From NCBI GenBank assembly GCA_947489425.1, contig CANLDL010000001.1, positions 620,001-684,000 on the forward strand: a stretch of 64,000 nucleotides of DNA. Direction: 5' to 3'. This document shows, piece by piece, positions 30,501 to 38,963 of the stretch; within the stretch, counting starts at the first letter, position 1, and each line of letters begins with the position of its first letter. The DNA comes from an uncultured Pseudomonadales bacterium (GTDB taxonomy: Bacteria > Pseudomonadota > Gammaproteobacteria > Pseudomonadales > Cellvibrionaceae). Below the pieces are notes generated by a model, which was given only the letters and a program-made list of their open reading frames with translations, was not told the origin of the DNA and did no database searches. The position numbers and the translations under genes are program-made.

Positions 30501-31037
30501 CTTTACATGGAGATGCTAGAGCAAACTGTTAGCGCACTAAAATCAGGGCAACCTCTTGCAGAAGTTAAATTAGATGCAGGCTCTGTTGATGTAAACTTGC
30601 ATATTCCGGCACTTATACCTGACAAGTACATTCCCGATGTCCACACTCGACTCAATCTCTATAAACGCTTGTCTTCTGTCAAAAATTCCAATGACTTTAA
30701 AGAGCTACAAGTAGAGATGATTGACCGCTTTGGATTATTACCCAACGAGGTCAATTATTTAATCGCTGCAACGCAAATAAAATTACAAGCCGAAGCACTA
30801 GGCATTACTAAAGTTGACGCTAATCCTCATAAGGGTAAAATCGACTTTGGTACAACGCCTAACATTGACCCATTAACCATAATTAAAATGGTACAAACGC
30901 AACCTCAAAACTATCAGCTTCGTGGCGCAAACCAGCTGATATTTATACAAGATATGCATAGCGCAGAGGCTAGAATAGAAGCTGTTGCAAGCATACTCAA
31001 TGCGCTTACCTCGGATAATAAAGCAGACAATTTATGA
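27546..31037 (+). CDS. mfd: Transcription-repair coupling factor
   Basis: A 1163-residue ATP-dependent DNA translocase that removes RNA polymerase stalled at lesions and recruits UvrA. Domains in order are the UvrB-like N-terminal region (about 15-350), the RNA-polymerase-interacting CarD-like domain (about 490-560, VVHIDHGVGRYLGLQ), helicase lobes (Walker A GDVGFGKTE about residue 640; DEEH box; QLRGRVGRS) and the C-terminal TRCF domain (about 1010-1110). Full length, intact. The stop overlaps the next gene's start by four bases (ATGA). Confidence 0.98.
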   Translation: MTYPLSTPALDKIGNKQNWGGLKGSAKALAIATAATQNRPILVITEDTASATRLSNEVGFFLGHKASELSRIPVLHFPDWETLPYDNFSPHDDIISARLQSLYRLLRLEQGVIIAPINTLMTRIAPSSHLQKYSLVLNKDDAFNTQLMRTQLDNSGYRCVDTVYEHGEYAVRGSLFDLFPMGSDLPYRIDLFDDTIDSLRTFDPETQRTVAQTDEISLLPAREFPLDDDGIRHFRNRWHNRFDVDHRQCSLYQDISNGVVPAGIEYYLPLFFDECASLIDYLPKNTCVVSLQGLETAGDHYWREINNRFESRCGDLHRPILKPTECFLSTNDLFSQLKEFTQISILDSSSNSHIDFLTQQLPVLAIEGQSKQPLLQLDNFIASKDYRLLFCVESAGRREALYDVLQPLKIKPKTVENWDEFISSSHTCAIVESPIDTGCILHANTIKGDSTSIAIISETELFGQQVQQRRRRATNQSATENIVKSLTELKIGSPVVHIDHGVGRYLGLQIIDVDNQANEFLTLEYADQAKLYVPVTHLHLINRYTGSEDAFVPLHKLGSDHWQRAKDKAAKEVRDVAAELLEIYARRDAQQGYAFAINDLEYQRFSNSFPFEETPDQELAIEAVANDMRNTKPMDRLVCGDVGFGKTEVAMRASFIATHDQKQVAVLVPTTLLAKQHYDNFCDRFADWPINIEFVSRFKTAKEIKAIEDKINSGNIDILIGTHKILGSSFSFKSLGLLIIDEEHRFGVRQKEAIKALRSKVDILTLTATPIPRTLNMAMHGIRDLSIIATPPARRLSVKTFVRPYDSNLIKEAILREILRGGQVYYLHNDVKTIEKTARDLEELIPDARVAVAHGQLRERSLEQIMADFYHQRFNVLVCTTIIETGIDVPNANTIVIERADKFGLAQLHQLRGRVGRSHHQAYAYLLTPPPKVMTADAEKRLEAISNAHDLGAGFTLATHDLEIRGAGELLGDEQSGQMHTIGFTLYMEMLEQTVSALKSGQPLAEVKLDAGSVDVNLHIPALIPDKYIPDVHTRLNLYKRLSSVKNSNDFKELQVEMIDRFGLLPNEVNYLIAATQIKLQAEALGITKVDANPHKGKIDFGTTPNIDPLTIIKMVQTQPQNYQLRGANQLIFIQDMHSAEARIEAVASILNALTSDNKADNL

Positions 31038-31804
31038 CTCTATTAAAATCACTACGCATGGCCATAGCGTTCTCTAGATTGGCGGTTATTTTATTTATCA
31101 GTATAAGCATGAGCTTGTTTACATCGCTTGCTCAGGCTCAAAATGAGGGGCGTTGGTACAATGTTGAAATACTCATTTTCAAACGATTAGATGCGAGCAT
31201 CCAAACCCAAGAACTCTGGCGAAATGATCTTTCTCTAAGCTACCCAGACCGTTACCGGTATTTGAGATCACCCAAAGCTAATCCTAAAAGTCACCTAAGC
31301 CTACTGACTAGTGATTCATATGTACTAAACCGCTACAAAAACGCATTAAGAAGAAATGAAAAATTTCAGATATTAAAGCATATGGCTTGGTCACAGCAGA
31401 TGCAAAATGAAAAAAGATCACCGTCGATTATAATTAGCGGTGGCAAACAAATTGGAAATCGACAAGAATTAGAAGGCTATATAAAAATACATATCGCTCG
31501 CTTTTTACACGTAACAAGCAATCTGTGGCTCACCGAAGATATTACCAGTAATACAGACGTTCGATGGCCATCACTACCCGAGAGACCCAGCCTTGCAAAT
31601 GCTGGCCGAACTCACGCAGAAAATAAACGAACAGAGAATGACAGCACTGTATTTGAAGAGTTAGAAAAACAATTTGGTATTGAACGCAATAGCCCCTACC
31701 CTATTATTACACTACAAAACAGAAGAAGAATGCGTAGCAACGAGCTACATTATATTGACCACCCCAGCATGGGAATAATGGTCTTTATGACACCACTCAA
31801 TTAA
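31034..31804 (+). CDS. CsiV-family predicted secreted protein
   Basis: A 256-residue protein with a signal peptide (about residues 1-35, ending SLAQA) followed by WYNVEILIFKRLDASIQTQELW, the start typical of the CsiV family. In Shewanella-type bacteria CsiV is a peptidoglycan-binding partner regulating LpoA/PBP activity; in Pseudomonas the homologue also follows mfd. The ATG overlaps the mfd stop, so translation is coupled. The C-terminus (HYIDHPSMGIMVFMTPL) is also family-like. Function here is inferred. Confidence 0.75.
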   Translation: MTLLKSLRMAIAFSRLAVILFISISMSLFTSLAQAQNEGRWYNVEILIFKRLDASIQTQELWRNDLSLSYPDRYRYLRSPKANPKSHLSLLTSDSYVLNRYKNALRRNEKFQILKHMAWSQQMQNEKRSPSIIISGGKQIGNRQELEGYIKIHIARFLHVTSNLWLTEDITSNTDVRWPSLPERPSLANAGRTHAENKRTENDSTVFEELEKQFGIERNSPYPIITLQNRRRMRSNELHYIDHPSMGIMVFMTPLN

Positions 31805-32372
31805 TTAGAATAAACAATAATATTTATCCTTATTATCTTAGGTCCATTAAAAATTTATTTGCTAAGAGGTACAGGCCCAAGGTAAATACCAAGCTTCGGT
31901 CCGAGATAAATATTTCCACCTCTACAGGCTACAGTCTCTATAAGGCCAGTATTCTATTACACGATAACTAAAACAGTTATGGGCCATATTGGGCAACACC
32001 ACTCACCCACTACCATCTCTTACACAACCTTAAAAAGATAGTAACCTAACCCTTCTCCTTGAAAGTGAAAAACCTAAAGTTTGATTAAAATACTAACAAG
32101 AGAGCAAAGCAACCCAGCGGGCGCATTTGAAGTCATCTATACACAATATCTCAAACCAATTCAATTATGACCTTTGAATGCATTTCTATTTATATAGGAC
32201 GATCAGCAGACAGTGATGAGGTAAAGATCGTATCTCACACTCATACTAGGGAGGGTATTAGTTTTTTGCAAAGGTAACAAATATCAAAGTCACATCAGAT
32301 AGCTATACCATTCTAAACGCATGATAATAAATATATACCTATTTAATAGGTATATATTTATTATTCTCTCCC
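31805..32372. other. Non-coding stretch between the CsiV-like gene and the cold-shock gene
   Basis: 568 bases lying between convergent genes. No credible reading frame, tRNA or repeat family was found apart from the 41-bp palindrome at 32324-32364. It is longer than expected between convergent genes and could include a decayed gene or small RNA, but nothing supports either. Confidence 0.55.
32324..32364. terminator. 41-bp AT-rich palindrome after the cold-shock gene
   Basis: ATAATAAATATATACCTATT (32324-32343) and its exact reverse complement (32345-32364) flank a single T, nine bases past the cold-shock stop codon. It would form a long AT-rich hairpin in transcripts from either strand and probably ends the convergent transcripts. 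Confidence 0.6.
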
Positions 32373-32630
32373 TTACACCTCTTCGGTAAGCTCTTCTAAA
32401 GAAAGAGGCTCTACCTCTTCGGCCTGTAGGCCTTTATCGCCCTTAGCTAAACTAAACTCAACAACCTGTCCTTCAGAAAGCGACTTATAACCTTCGCCAA
32501 TGATATTGCGATAATGTACAAAAATATCTTCTTGCGTACTGCTACATTCAATAAAGCCATAGCCTCTGGCATTATTGAACCACTTAACTTTACCTTTTTG
32601 TTTATTGCTACCTTCGTTTAAGCTCATCAT
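32373..32630 (-). CDS. Cold-shock domain protein, CspD-like
   Basis: An 85-residue single-stranded nucleic-acid-binding protein. The cold-shock domain has KGKVKWFNNARGYGFI (RNP1, about residues 11-26) and EDIFVHY (RNP2), with an acidic C-terminal tail (EEVEPLSLEELTEEV). The slightly longer form resembles CspD. It may act as an RNA chaperone or replication modulator; the exact role cannot be read from sequence. Confidence 0.9.
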   Translation of the reverse strand: MMSLNEGSNKQKGKVKWFNNARGYGFIECSSTQEDIFVHYRNIIGEGYKSLSEGQVVEFSLAKGDKGLQAEEVEPLSLEELTEEV

Positions 32631-32716
32631 TTACTCCTGTAGGTGAGATCGCCTCACTATATAACAAACATCATGTTTATTAAGCCATAGTCAAACACTC
32701 TATTGAGTGACATAGA

Positions 32717-33484
32717 TCATAAAAATTTTAATAAATCTGGCAATTGAGTCTTGATACGCTTCATATTGTTTTTAACCGTATTCATGATGTCGATCATTGA
32801 TAAGCTTTCATCAGAAACACCAGCAGCCCAATTTACGACAATGGCAACAGAGACATAATCCAAACCCAACTCTTTTGCGAGTGCAGCTTCTGGCATACCT
32901 GTCATACCCACCATATCGCAGCCATCACGCTTAAGTCGTTCAACCTCAGCAGCAGATTCCAATCTTGGTCCTTGGGTGCAGCCGTAAACACCATGTCCCA
33001 CAAAATCAATACCTTGATCATAAAAGAAACGAATGAGCTTTTTGCGTAATTCTGGGGAGTAAGGATGAGTAAAATCGATATGCTCTACTGGCGGCAAACC
33101 TTGTTCCAATAACTTATCTTGATCTCCATCAAAGAAGGTATGTTCACGGTTAGAGGTATAATCTATAACCTGCTCAGGAATCACAATTGTATCGGGCGAC
33201 ATCGTCCGCCCAATACCACCAACAACATTAAAAGCAATAATTTGTGAGACACCTAGCTCTTTAAGCATCCATATATTTGCACGGTAATTAACCACATGAG
33301 GTGGGTACCGATGGCCAACGCCATGACGAGGTAAAAATAAACAGGGGTGATTATTAATATCACCCTGCAGAATCGGACCGGAATGCGGGCCATAAGGCGT
33401 ATCTTGGAAAATAGCATCCTTTACTGCTAACTCCTCAAACGTATCAAAACCAGACCCACCAATAATCGCAGTTAAACTCATCAA
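32717..33484 (-). CDS. mtnP: S-methyl-5'-thioinosine/thioadenosine phosphorylase
   Basis: A 255-residue member of the PNP/MTAP phosphorylase family type 2. Visible are IGGSGF near the N-terminus, FLPRHGVGHRYPPHVVNYRANIW, and the purine/phosphate region MVGMTGMPEAALAKELGLDYVSVAIVVNWAAG. It splits a methylthio-purine nucleoside with phosphate for salvage. The gene position (after mfd and the CsiV-like gene, before nagZ in Pseudomonas) matches P. aeruginosa PA3004, which acts on 5'-methylthioinosine, so that substrate is likely. Two adjacent in-frame ATGs make the start uncertain by one codon. Confidence 0.88.
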   Translation of the reverse strand: MMSLTAIIGGSGFDTFEELAVKDAIFQDTPYGPHSGPILQGDINNHPCLFLPRHGVGHRYPPHVVNYRANIWMLKELGVSQIIAFNVVGGIGRTMSPDTIVIPEQVIDYTSNREHTFFDGDQDKLLEQGLPPVEHIDFTHPYSPELRKKLIRFFYDQGIDFVGHGVYGCTQGPRLESAAEVERLKRDGCDMVGMTGMPEAALAKELGLDYVSVAIVVNWAAGVSDESLSMIDIMNTVKNNMKRIKTQLPDLLKFL

Positions 33485-33651
33485 GCACCTTTTAATTTTT
33501 TATCCACTATAAATAGAGCACCATAGCAACGGTAGTTGCCTATAAGTGTGGCATATAGAAACATATCGTTTTTTTAAAAGCAATACAGCTATAAAGTGAA
33601 ATGAAAAAATACTCGAAGATATTAACTATTTGGTCCAGCAGTTTACAATGG

Positions 33652-34371
33652 CTACAGTAAATTCTTAGGACTAAAGCGAGAGGCTGCTTCTAATTTGAGC
33701 GCTTCATCAATGGTCGCATGAATTATTTTATCTGACTCAACAGGCCCGATGATTTCAGACATTAGCAAGTATAATTTATGGCTGGCATCAGAGCATTCTT
33801 CCTCAGAAATATCATCGGGTAATTCTAACCGATTAAATCCTACAGCGGCCCACGATATTAGCGCTTCATCTATAGACTCTTTAGTGTTAGGTATACCTTC
33901 ATCAATAAGTATGCTTTTAAATTCTAGCAGGTCACTTTTGTTATATTTCTCAAGAAAAACAACAAAGTAACCTAAAAATTTTTCGGTAACGATTAATTGT
34001 GGAGATTTTGCCGCAATAATTTTTTCATTATCGGCAGCAGCCTCCAAAGATAAAGAATCCCCATCTCCTACAGCCGATGATGCCTGAGATATCATTTTGA
34101 GTAAGACCTCTGGGACAGCAGGCAATTCATCAAAGAGTTTGTTGTTTGCAGCATGAAAAGTAATCATTAGTGATTTCTTGTCACCACTATCAAGACCTAA
34201 GTAATTAACTAGTTCTGCAACCGACTCTTCAATATCAAATTCTTTATCCGCAAGTATTTCATTCCAGTGCAAGAAACCACTTCTGATTAACGCCGAATCT
34301 TTCGTCATACGTCGTAAACCAATACAGACGATACGCTGATAGTAAGCTAAACTTTCCTGAGACATTGCCAA
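33652..34371 (-). CDS. Unknown soluble protein encoded after the ammonium transporter
   Basis: A 239-residue, predicted all-helical acidic protein with no signal peptide or membrane helix. I do not recognise a family. It starts SLAYYQRIVCIGLRRMTKDSALIRSGFLHWNEILAD and ends LEAASRFSPKNLL. The middle (about 100-125) is a low-complexity Ser/Ala/Asp-rich linker between two helical halves, so it may be two small domains. It is 49 bases downstream of the Amt gene on the same strand and looks like the last member of the kinase-receiver-CheX-Amt operon. It could be a cytosolic partner or output protein, by position only. Confidence 0.75.
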   Translation of the reverse strand: MAMSQESLAYYQRIVCIGLRRMTKDSALIRSGFLHWNEILADKEFDIEESVAELVNYLGLDSGDKKSLMITFHAANNKLFDELPAVPEVLLKMISQASSAVGDGDSLSLEAAADNEKIIAAKSPQLIVTEKFLGYFVVFLEKYNKSDLLEFKSILIDEGIPNTKESIDEALISWAAVGFNRLELPDDISEEECSDASHKLYLLMSEIIGPVESDKIIHATIDEALKLEAASRFSPKNLL

Positions 34372-34420
34372 GCCCTAAAATTCATAAGCAATAAAAATAA
34401 ATGAAATATACCGAGTAAAC

Positions 34421-35731
34421 TCAAGTATCTGCTCTTGCATGAGTTGTCATAAAATCACTATAAGCAATCTCTTTATGCTCGCTGATGTCTAACCCACGTT
34501 GCTCATATTTAGAGGAGACTCTTAATGCTACTACTTTATTAATAACCCAAAAAATACCATAGGACATTGTTACCCCCCAAACAAAGGCGGCAACAATACC
34601 AATTAGCTGAACAACAATACGCTCGATATTAAAAAAGTCCCCCTGATAAAAGAACGCAAGAGCTAAGGTTCCCCATGCACCACAAAACCCATGCACTGCA
34701 ACAGCACCCACTACATCATCAACTTTGATACGATCAAGCATATTAGTACTCGCAACAACAATCACGCCAGCAATAAATCCTGTAAGTAGTGCAAACTCTG
34801 GAGCTAAAACATCAACCCCAGCTGTAACACCCACCAAGCCACCAAGTGTGCCATTAACAATGCGTGCCATATAAAAGCCTTTTTTAGTTATTAGTAACCA
34901 AAAAATCGAGCCCACAATACCACCAACTGCACCAAAGTGTGTATTCAACAATATCAAACCAAGATTAGAGAAGTCATCATTTACAGCACCACCGTTAAAC
35001 CCAAACCAACCAAACCATAAAATAAAACCACCAATAGCAACGTAAGGTAGGTTATGGCCTGATATCTCGTGTATGGCGCCCTTACGACTATAACGCCCAG
35101 AACGTGGCCCAATAAATAATAAAGCGCCCAATGCACACCAGCCACCAATGGAGTGAACAACAGTACCACCGGCAGCATCGTGAAAGCCGAGGTCAGCAAT
35201 CCACCCTAGTGCATTGCCACTGCCGCCCCAAGCCCAAGAACCAAAAATAGGATAAATGATGGTTGTAATAAAAAAAGCGCCAATAATATAGGGAACAAAG
35301 CTAAATCGTTCTGCAACAGCTCCAGAGACTATCGTTGCTGCCGTCGCGGCAAACATTAATTGGTATAAGAGATTAAGCGTATTGCTAGTATCTGTATAAC
35401 TGGGCAAAAAGTCAGATGTCCCGAACCAACCCGATGAATTAGCGCCAAACATGAGACCAAAACCAAACATCCAAAACCCAATGGAGCCTAAGCCGATATC
35501 GGTAAAGTTTTTCAAAATTACATTAATTGCATTTTTAGAGCGCACCATACCACTCTCTAAAAACAAAAAACCCAATTGCATGAATAGTACTAAAGCAATA
35601 CAAATAGCAATCCAGACAATTTTAAGATCACCAGCCGAAAACTCAATAATCGTCGGAGAAGTGCTCTGCCCCATACTTGGGGCAGCGACAAATAACAAGA
35701 GCATGATAAAAATATTTTTGTAATTTTTCAT
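34421..35731 (-). CDS. amt: Ammonium transporter (Amt family)
   Basis: A 436-residue membrane channel with a cleavable signal peptide (about residues 1-22, MLLLFVAAPSMGQ) and eleven helices. The twin pore histidines are in VVHSIGGW and VAVHGFCGAWG, and GFLFLESGMVRSKNA is the usual first-helix signature. It conducts NH3/NH4+. I chose the ATG at 35731, which begins the signal peptide; ATGs at 35746 and 35797 are in frame, the latter overlapping the CheX-like gene. The usual glnK partner is absent. Instead it lies 19 bases after a CheX-like gene in an operon with a CheA-like kinase and a receiver protein, which suggests it is used for sensing or is under their control. Confidence 0.94.
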   Translation of the reverse strand: MKNYKNIFIMLLLFVAAPSMGQSTSPTIIEFSAGDLKIVWIAICIALVLFMQLGFLFLESGMVRSKNAINVILKNFTDIGLGSIGFWMFGFGLMFGANSSGWFGTSDFLPSYTDTSNTLNLLYQLMFAATAATIVSGAVAERFSFVPYIIGAFFITTIIYPIFGSWAWGGSGNALGWIADLGFHDAAGGTVVHSIGGWCALGALLFIGPRSGRYSRKGAIHEISGHNLPYVAIGGFILWFGWFGFNGGAVNDDFSNLGLILLNTHFGAVGGIVGSIFWLLITKKGFYMARIVNGTLGGLVGVTAGVDVLAPEFALLTGFIAGVIVVASTNMLDRIKVDDVVGAVAVHGFCGAWGTLALAFFYQGDFFNIERIVVQLIGIVAAFVWGVTMSYGIFWVINKVVALRVSSKYEQRGLDISEHKEIAYSDFMTTHARADT

Positions 35732-35750
35732 CTTAAAATGTTCCATTAAA

Positions 35751-36197
35751 TTATTCGAGGTTAATAATAAGGTTTGCCTGATGTTGGCGCCAAACAATAG
35801 GAATCACATAGATTTTTTCGACTCTGGTGATTTGCACATCTTCGCTCTTACCTTTTAATACAACCGGTGTAGAGAGCATAAACTGATCACCAAACTCCCT
35901 GCGCGTATTACCCGAAATAGTATTACTAACCTCGCCCACCAAATCCATCAGTTTGCTTTCATTAATATCTAAAATACTCAAAGCCGACAACAATTGGATA
36001 AGCATATTTTTAGGGGCAGAAAAAAAGACAGAGCCCTTATGATTACCAGATATACCAATAATACCGGTATAGTCATATAGATATTTATTGATATCTTTGA
36101 TTAAAAAAGGCGCACCAATAGTTGCAGGTTTTTGTGACACAGTCTCAAAGTAGTGGCTAGATCCTTCGACAAAAAGCTTTAAATTTTCATCATTCAT
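35751..36197 (-). CDS. CheX/CheC-like phosphatase domain protein
   Basis: A 148-residue cytosolic protein of the CheC/CheX fold. GIIGISGNHKGSVFFSAPKNMLIQLL and LMDLVGEVSNTISGNTRREFG (about residues 83-104) are characteristic; Glu89 and Asn92 in GEVSN match the ExxN pair that dephosphorylates CheY~P in CheX. Its ATG overlaps the receiver stop by four bases, so it probably removes phosphate from that receiver. It is separated from the ammonium transporter by 19 bases. Confidence 0.85.
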   Translation of the reverse strand: MNDENLKLFVEGSSHYFETVSQKPATIGAPFLIKDINKYLYDYTGIIGISGNHKGSVFFSAPKNMLIQLLSALSILDINESKLMDLVGEVSNTISGNTRREFGDQFMLSTPVVLKGKSEDVQITRVEKIYVIPIVWRQHQANLIINLE

Positions 36198-36562
36198 TGT
36201 ACTAAATCCTCAACCAATTCTTCGATGGCTTCTGCTAGACTATTATCCGTAAATGGCTTACACAAAAAACCATAGGCTCCAAGCGACATTGCTTTTAATA
36301 ATGTTGACTTATCAGCGAGTGCAGAGACCACTAAAATTCTAACCTCAGAATCAATCGCCATAATTTTTTTGATTGTCTCAATTCCATCCATCATTGGCAT
36401 AGTAATATCCAACGTCATCACGACAGGCTTAAGCAACTTAAATTGCTCGACCGCTTCAAGCCCATTTTTAGCCGACCCAACGATTTCAAAATTCTCCGAC
36501 GAAAGCACCTCAGACACTTTTAGCCTGATGATCTCTGAATCATCAACTACCATTACCCGCAT
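36194..36562 (-). CDS. CheY-like single-domain response regulator
   Basis: A 122-residue receiver domain. Acidic pocket Asp7-Asp8, phospho-acceptor Asp52 in MTLDITMPMMDG, conserved Ser/Thr in ILVVSALAD, and Lys in FLCKPF are all present. It lacks an output domain, so it would act by protein contact, with the CheX-like protein as phosphatase and the upstream kinase as phosphodonor. The gene follows the kinase by 33 bases. Confidence 0.93.
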   Translation of the reverse strand: MRVMVVDDSEIIRLKVSEVLSSENFEIVGSAKNGLEAVEQFKLLKPVVMTLDITMPMMDGIETIKKIMAIDSEVRILVVSALADKSTLLKAMSLGAYGFLCKPFTDNSLAEAIEELVEDLVQ

Positions 36563-36595
36563 AATAAAATTCCTAGTGTTTACATTCGTATGAAT

Positions 36596-38566
36596 TTATG
36601 GAAAAAGCACCGCAAACCGATAATACTCACCTTGCTTATAAGCAACATTCATTTTCCCATCATGCTCGTCAACAAGGCGCTTAATAACGTCTAAACCCAC
36701 GCCTCTACCCGCATCGATACTTATCTTAGCTTGTGTAGAAAATCCTGGATGAAATAATAGCGCTTTTATTTTTCCTGCCGAGAGTCCAGCTGCTTTCTCT
36801 TCGGTTAGCACGCCTTGGGCAATTGCTTTTTTAATCAACGCCTCTTCATCTATACCTACACCATCATCATGAATTTTTAAAATATGGCCACGTGAAGTCT
36901 TAGCAAATTCAATTTCAATACTTGCTGTATCTGCTTTGCCTGCAGCCAAGCGATCTTCTGGGTGCTCAATACCGTGCACTATACTATTGCGAACACACTG
37001 TGTTGCGATGGTCTGTATGGCATTTTGTAAATATGTAGGGATACTACTTGGCTCCAGCCCACTCACAGCAAGATTGACTCGTTTATTATTACGCTCACTA
37101 ATAGTCTCTACGAGTTTCTCTATAGAGCTGTGAATATCGATATCTTGCGACGAAGAATCACTAATATCGGCCTTTTCATCAACTGCATTTTTATCCAGAT
37201 CATTTTCGCTAGTGCCAGTAGAGCTGGCTACTTGTATACCTGAGAATTTATTAACAAGCTCTTTGAGGTCTTCAAGATCACTGAACATCATTCTTAAATT
37301 AGTCGTTAGCGGGAATAGATCTTTACCCGTTATGGTTTTATTTTCTGTTTTTATTGCGCTAATACTATCCTCAAGATCATGGGCAGAAAACTCAAAGCGA
37401 TGCAAACCTAACGCTGCTGCATCACCTTTAATTTGATGTATCCTTGACGAGATAGTTGTTAGCAAGGTTCTCATATCGCCATCACTAAAGTTCTTACCTT
37501 GAGCTTCTAGGCTATCATTCACCTCATGTAGGATCGAATCCGTACTATTGAAGAATAAACTCAGTTTGTTTCTGTCTATATGCAGAATACTTTTTAATAG
37601 ATCTAACTGTGCGACCTGCGCTTCTTTTGTCTCGTTTAATTCCCTTTCTAATAAAACTTGCTTGGTTACATTATTAACAGAACCTAAAAGGTGACTAACC
37701 TTACTTTCAACCATAACTCGCTTAAATTTAAAATCGAGATAGACACTCTCGAAGCTGCCATCTCGGCGCACTATATTAACTTCCACTTCTTTTAAGGGGT
37801 TAAGCTCTTCAACTAGACGCTCCTTAACTCGATCACCGAACAATAGCTCTAAATACTCTTGTGCAAGCTCGACATTTTTTTGCGTGACATAGGCGCTAAT
37901 AAAATCAAGAAAGTGCCCCTCCAATTCCTTCTCACTTTTAAACATACCTTTTAAAGAGGCTGATTGCTCTGAAGATATCTCATACGAATCATCTAACAAG
38001 AAAATGCCTTCCGAAATGGTACTCATAATACCTTCTGTTTCTTTACGGGATTGCACTTCAACTACATCTGTTTTTGATAAACGTAAAACCAACTGCACAA
38101 TCACCATAAAATACAACAGCAAGGTCAATATAGCAGTAATAACCTGCAGTGTTTTGAGTAACTTAACAGAGCGATTTTTTTTAGCAATTGCCAAAAGGCT
38201 TAAGTCAGACATATGCTGGGATGCTAGTGCTTCATCATGAGCATTGGCAGCAACCACTAAGCTATCGAGTATGCCAACAGCATCAGGCAATTGTTTTTCG
38301 AGCGAAGGGAGTGTGACTTGATCATTTATTGATAATTTTACGATGCCTCCTGACCTTATTGTAGAAAGATCATTGAGTAATGTTGGTGTTAGTCCTTCGT
38401 CGGACATTTTTGAATAAGTTTTTTGAATAGTATCGGAATAAGATACATCAACAATTGTTTTGCTTTGAAAAGAATAATTGACAAGTAAGTAGAGAATAAA
38501 AAATAAAACGAAGGCTGTCGTCGAAATAAATAATCCACGGTATTTTAAAAAACTTAACCGCCACAT
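36596..38566 (-). CDS. Membrane-bound CheA-like histidine kinase (sensor, PAS-like, Hpt, HATPase)
   Basis: A 656-residue kinase with two membrane helices (about 11-31 and 137-161) bounding a periplasmic sensor of about 105 residues, a PAS-like cytoplasmic domain (about 171-301), an Hpt domain with the phospho-His377 in HQIKGDAAALGL, a short Ser/Asp-rich linker (about 465-490) and a CheA-type ATPase (ATQCVRNSIVHGIEHPEDR, HDDGVGID, GRGVGLDVI; about 495-656). It ends directly after the ATPase, so the CheW-binding P5 domain of CheA is missing. I chose the ATG at 38566 (GAGG seven bases before it) over an in-frame start at 38698. First gene of the operon with the receiver, CheX-like protein and Amt. 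Confidence 0.9.
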   Translation of the reverse strand: MWRLSFLKYRGLFISTTAFVLFFILYLLVNYSFQSKTIVDVSYSDTIQKTYSKMSDEGLTPTLLNDLSTIRSGGIVKLSINDQVTLPSLEKQLPDAVGILDSLVVAANAHDEALASQHMSDLSLLAIAKKNRSVKLLKTLQVITAILTLLLYFMVIVQLVLRLSKTDVVEVQSRKETEGIMSTISEGIFLLDDSYEISSEQSASLKGMFKSEKELEGHFLDFISAYVTQKNVELAQEYLELLFGDRVKERLVEELNPLKEVEVNIVRRDGSFESVYLDFKFKRVMVESKVSHLLGSVNNVTKQVLLERELNETKEAQVAQLDLLKSILHIDRNKLSLFFNSTDSILHEVNDSLEAQGKNFSDGDMRTLLTTISSRIHQIKGDAAALGLHRFEFSAHDLEDSISAIKTENKTITGKDLFPLTTNLRMMFSDLEDLKELVNKFSGIQVASSTGTSENDLDKNAVDEKADISDSSSQDIDIHSSIEKLVETISERNNKRVNLAVSGLEPSSIPTYLQNAIQTIATQCVRNSIVHGIEHPEDRLAAGKADTASIEIEFAKTSRGHILKIHDDGVGIDEEALIKKAIAQGVLTEEKAAGLSAGKIKALLFHPGFSTQAKISIDAGRGVGLDVIKRLVDEHDGKMNVAYKQGEYYRFAVLFP

Positions 38567-38963
38567 ACACAAACCTCTTGTGATAAATTTAGCCAAAACC
38601 ATGGCCATATAATGAAAATCTTGTCGATTTTTTGATTGAAATATATATTTATTTTTATTAAAAGTACTGCCAGTATTTGGCTTTACTTTTTTGAACAATT
38701 AACTTGATATATTTTCGCAGTATGAATAACACATTAATTTATTTTTAAAGTTAACTACTGTTACTAACGAGGCTTTTATCATTGTTATCAGTACATTATT
38801 ACACAAAATTATATTATTACAAAAAATTATATTTTGGCATAAAATACACTTGCTTATTATACGTACACAATCCCAAATTTAGCCACTATTTATTAGAATT
38901 AAGCAGACTAAACAAGATAAAAATTATAGAACCTTTCACAAATGGCTATAACTAAACGACTAG
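38567..38963. other. Promoter region of the kinase-Amt operon
   Basis: 397 very AT-rich bases between the MscS gene and the kinase. No coding character. I searched by eye for a sigma-54 -24/-12 element (expected for nitrogen-controlled amt operons) and saw none with correct spacing. Confidence 0.5.

Noticed and set aside
38821..38863. Possible sigma-54 promoter in the kinase-Amt upstream region
   Set aside because: TGGCAT and TTGCTT occur on the wrong strand and are 14 bases apart between the GG and GC pairs, not 10.
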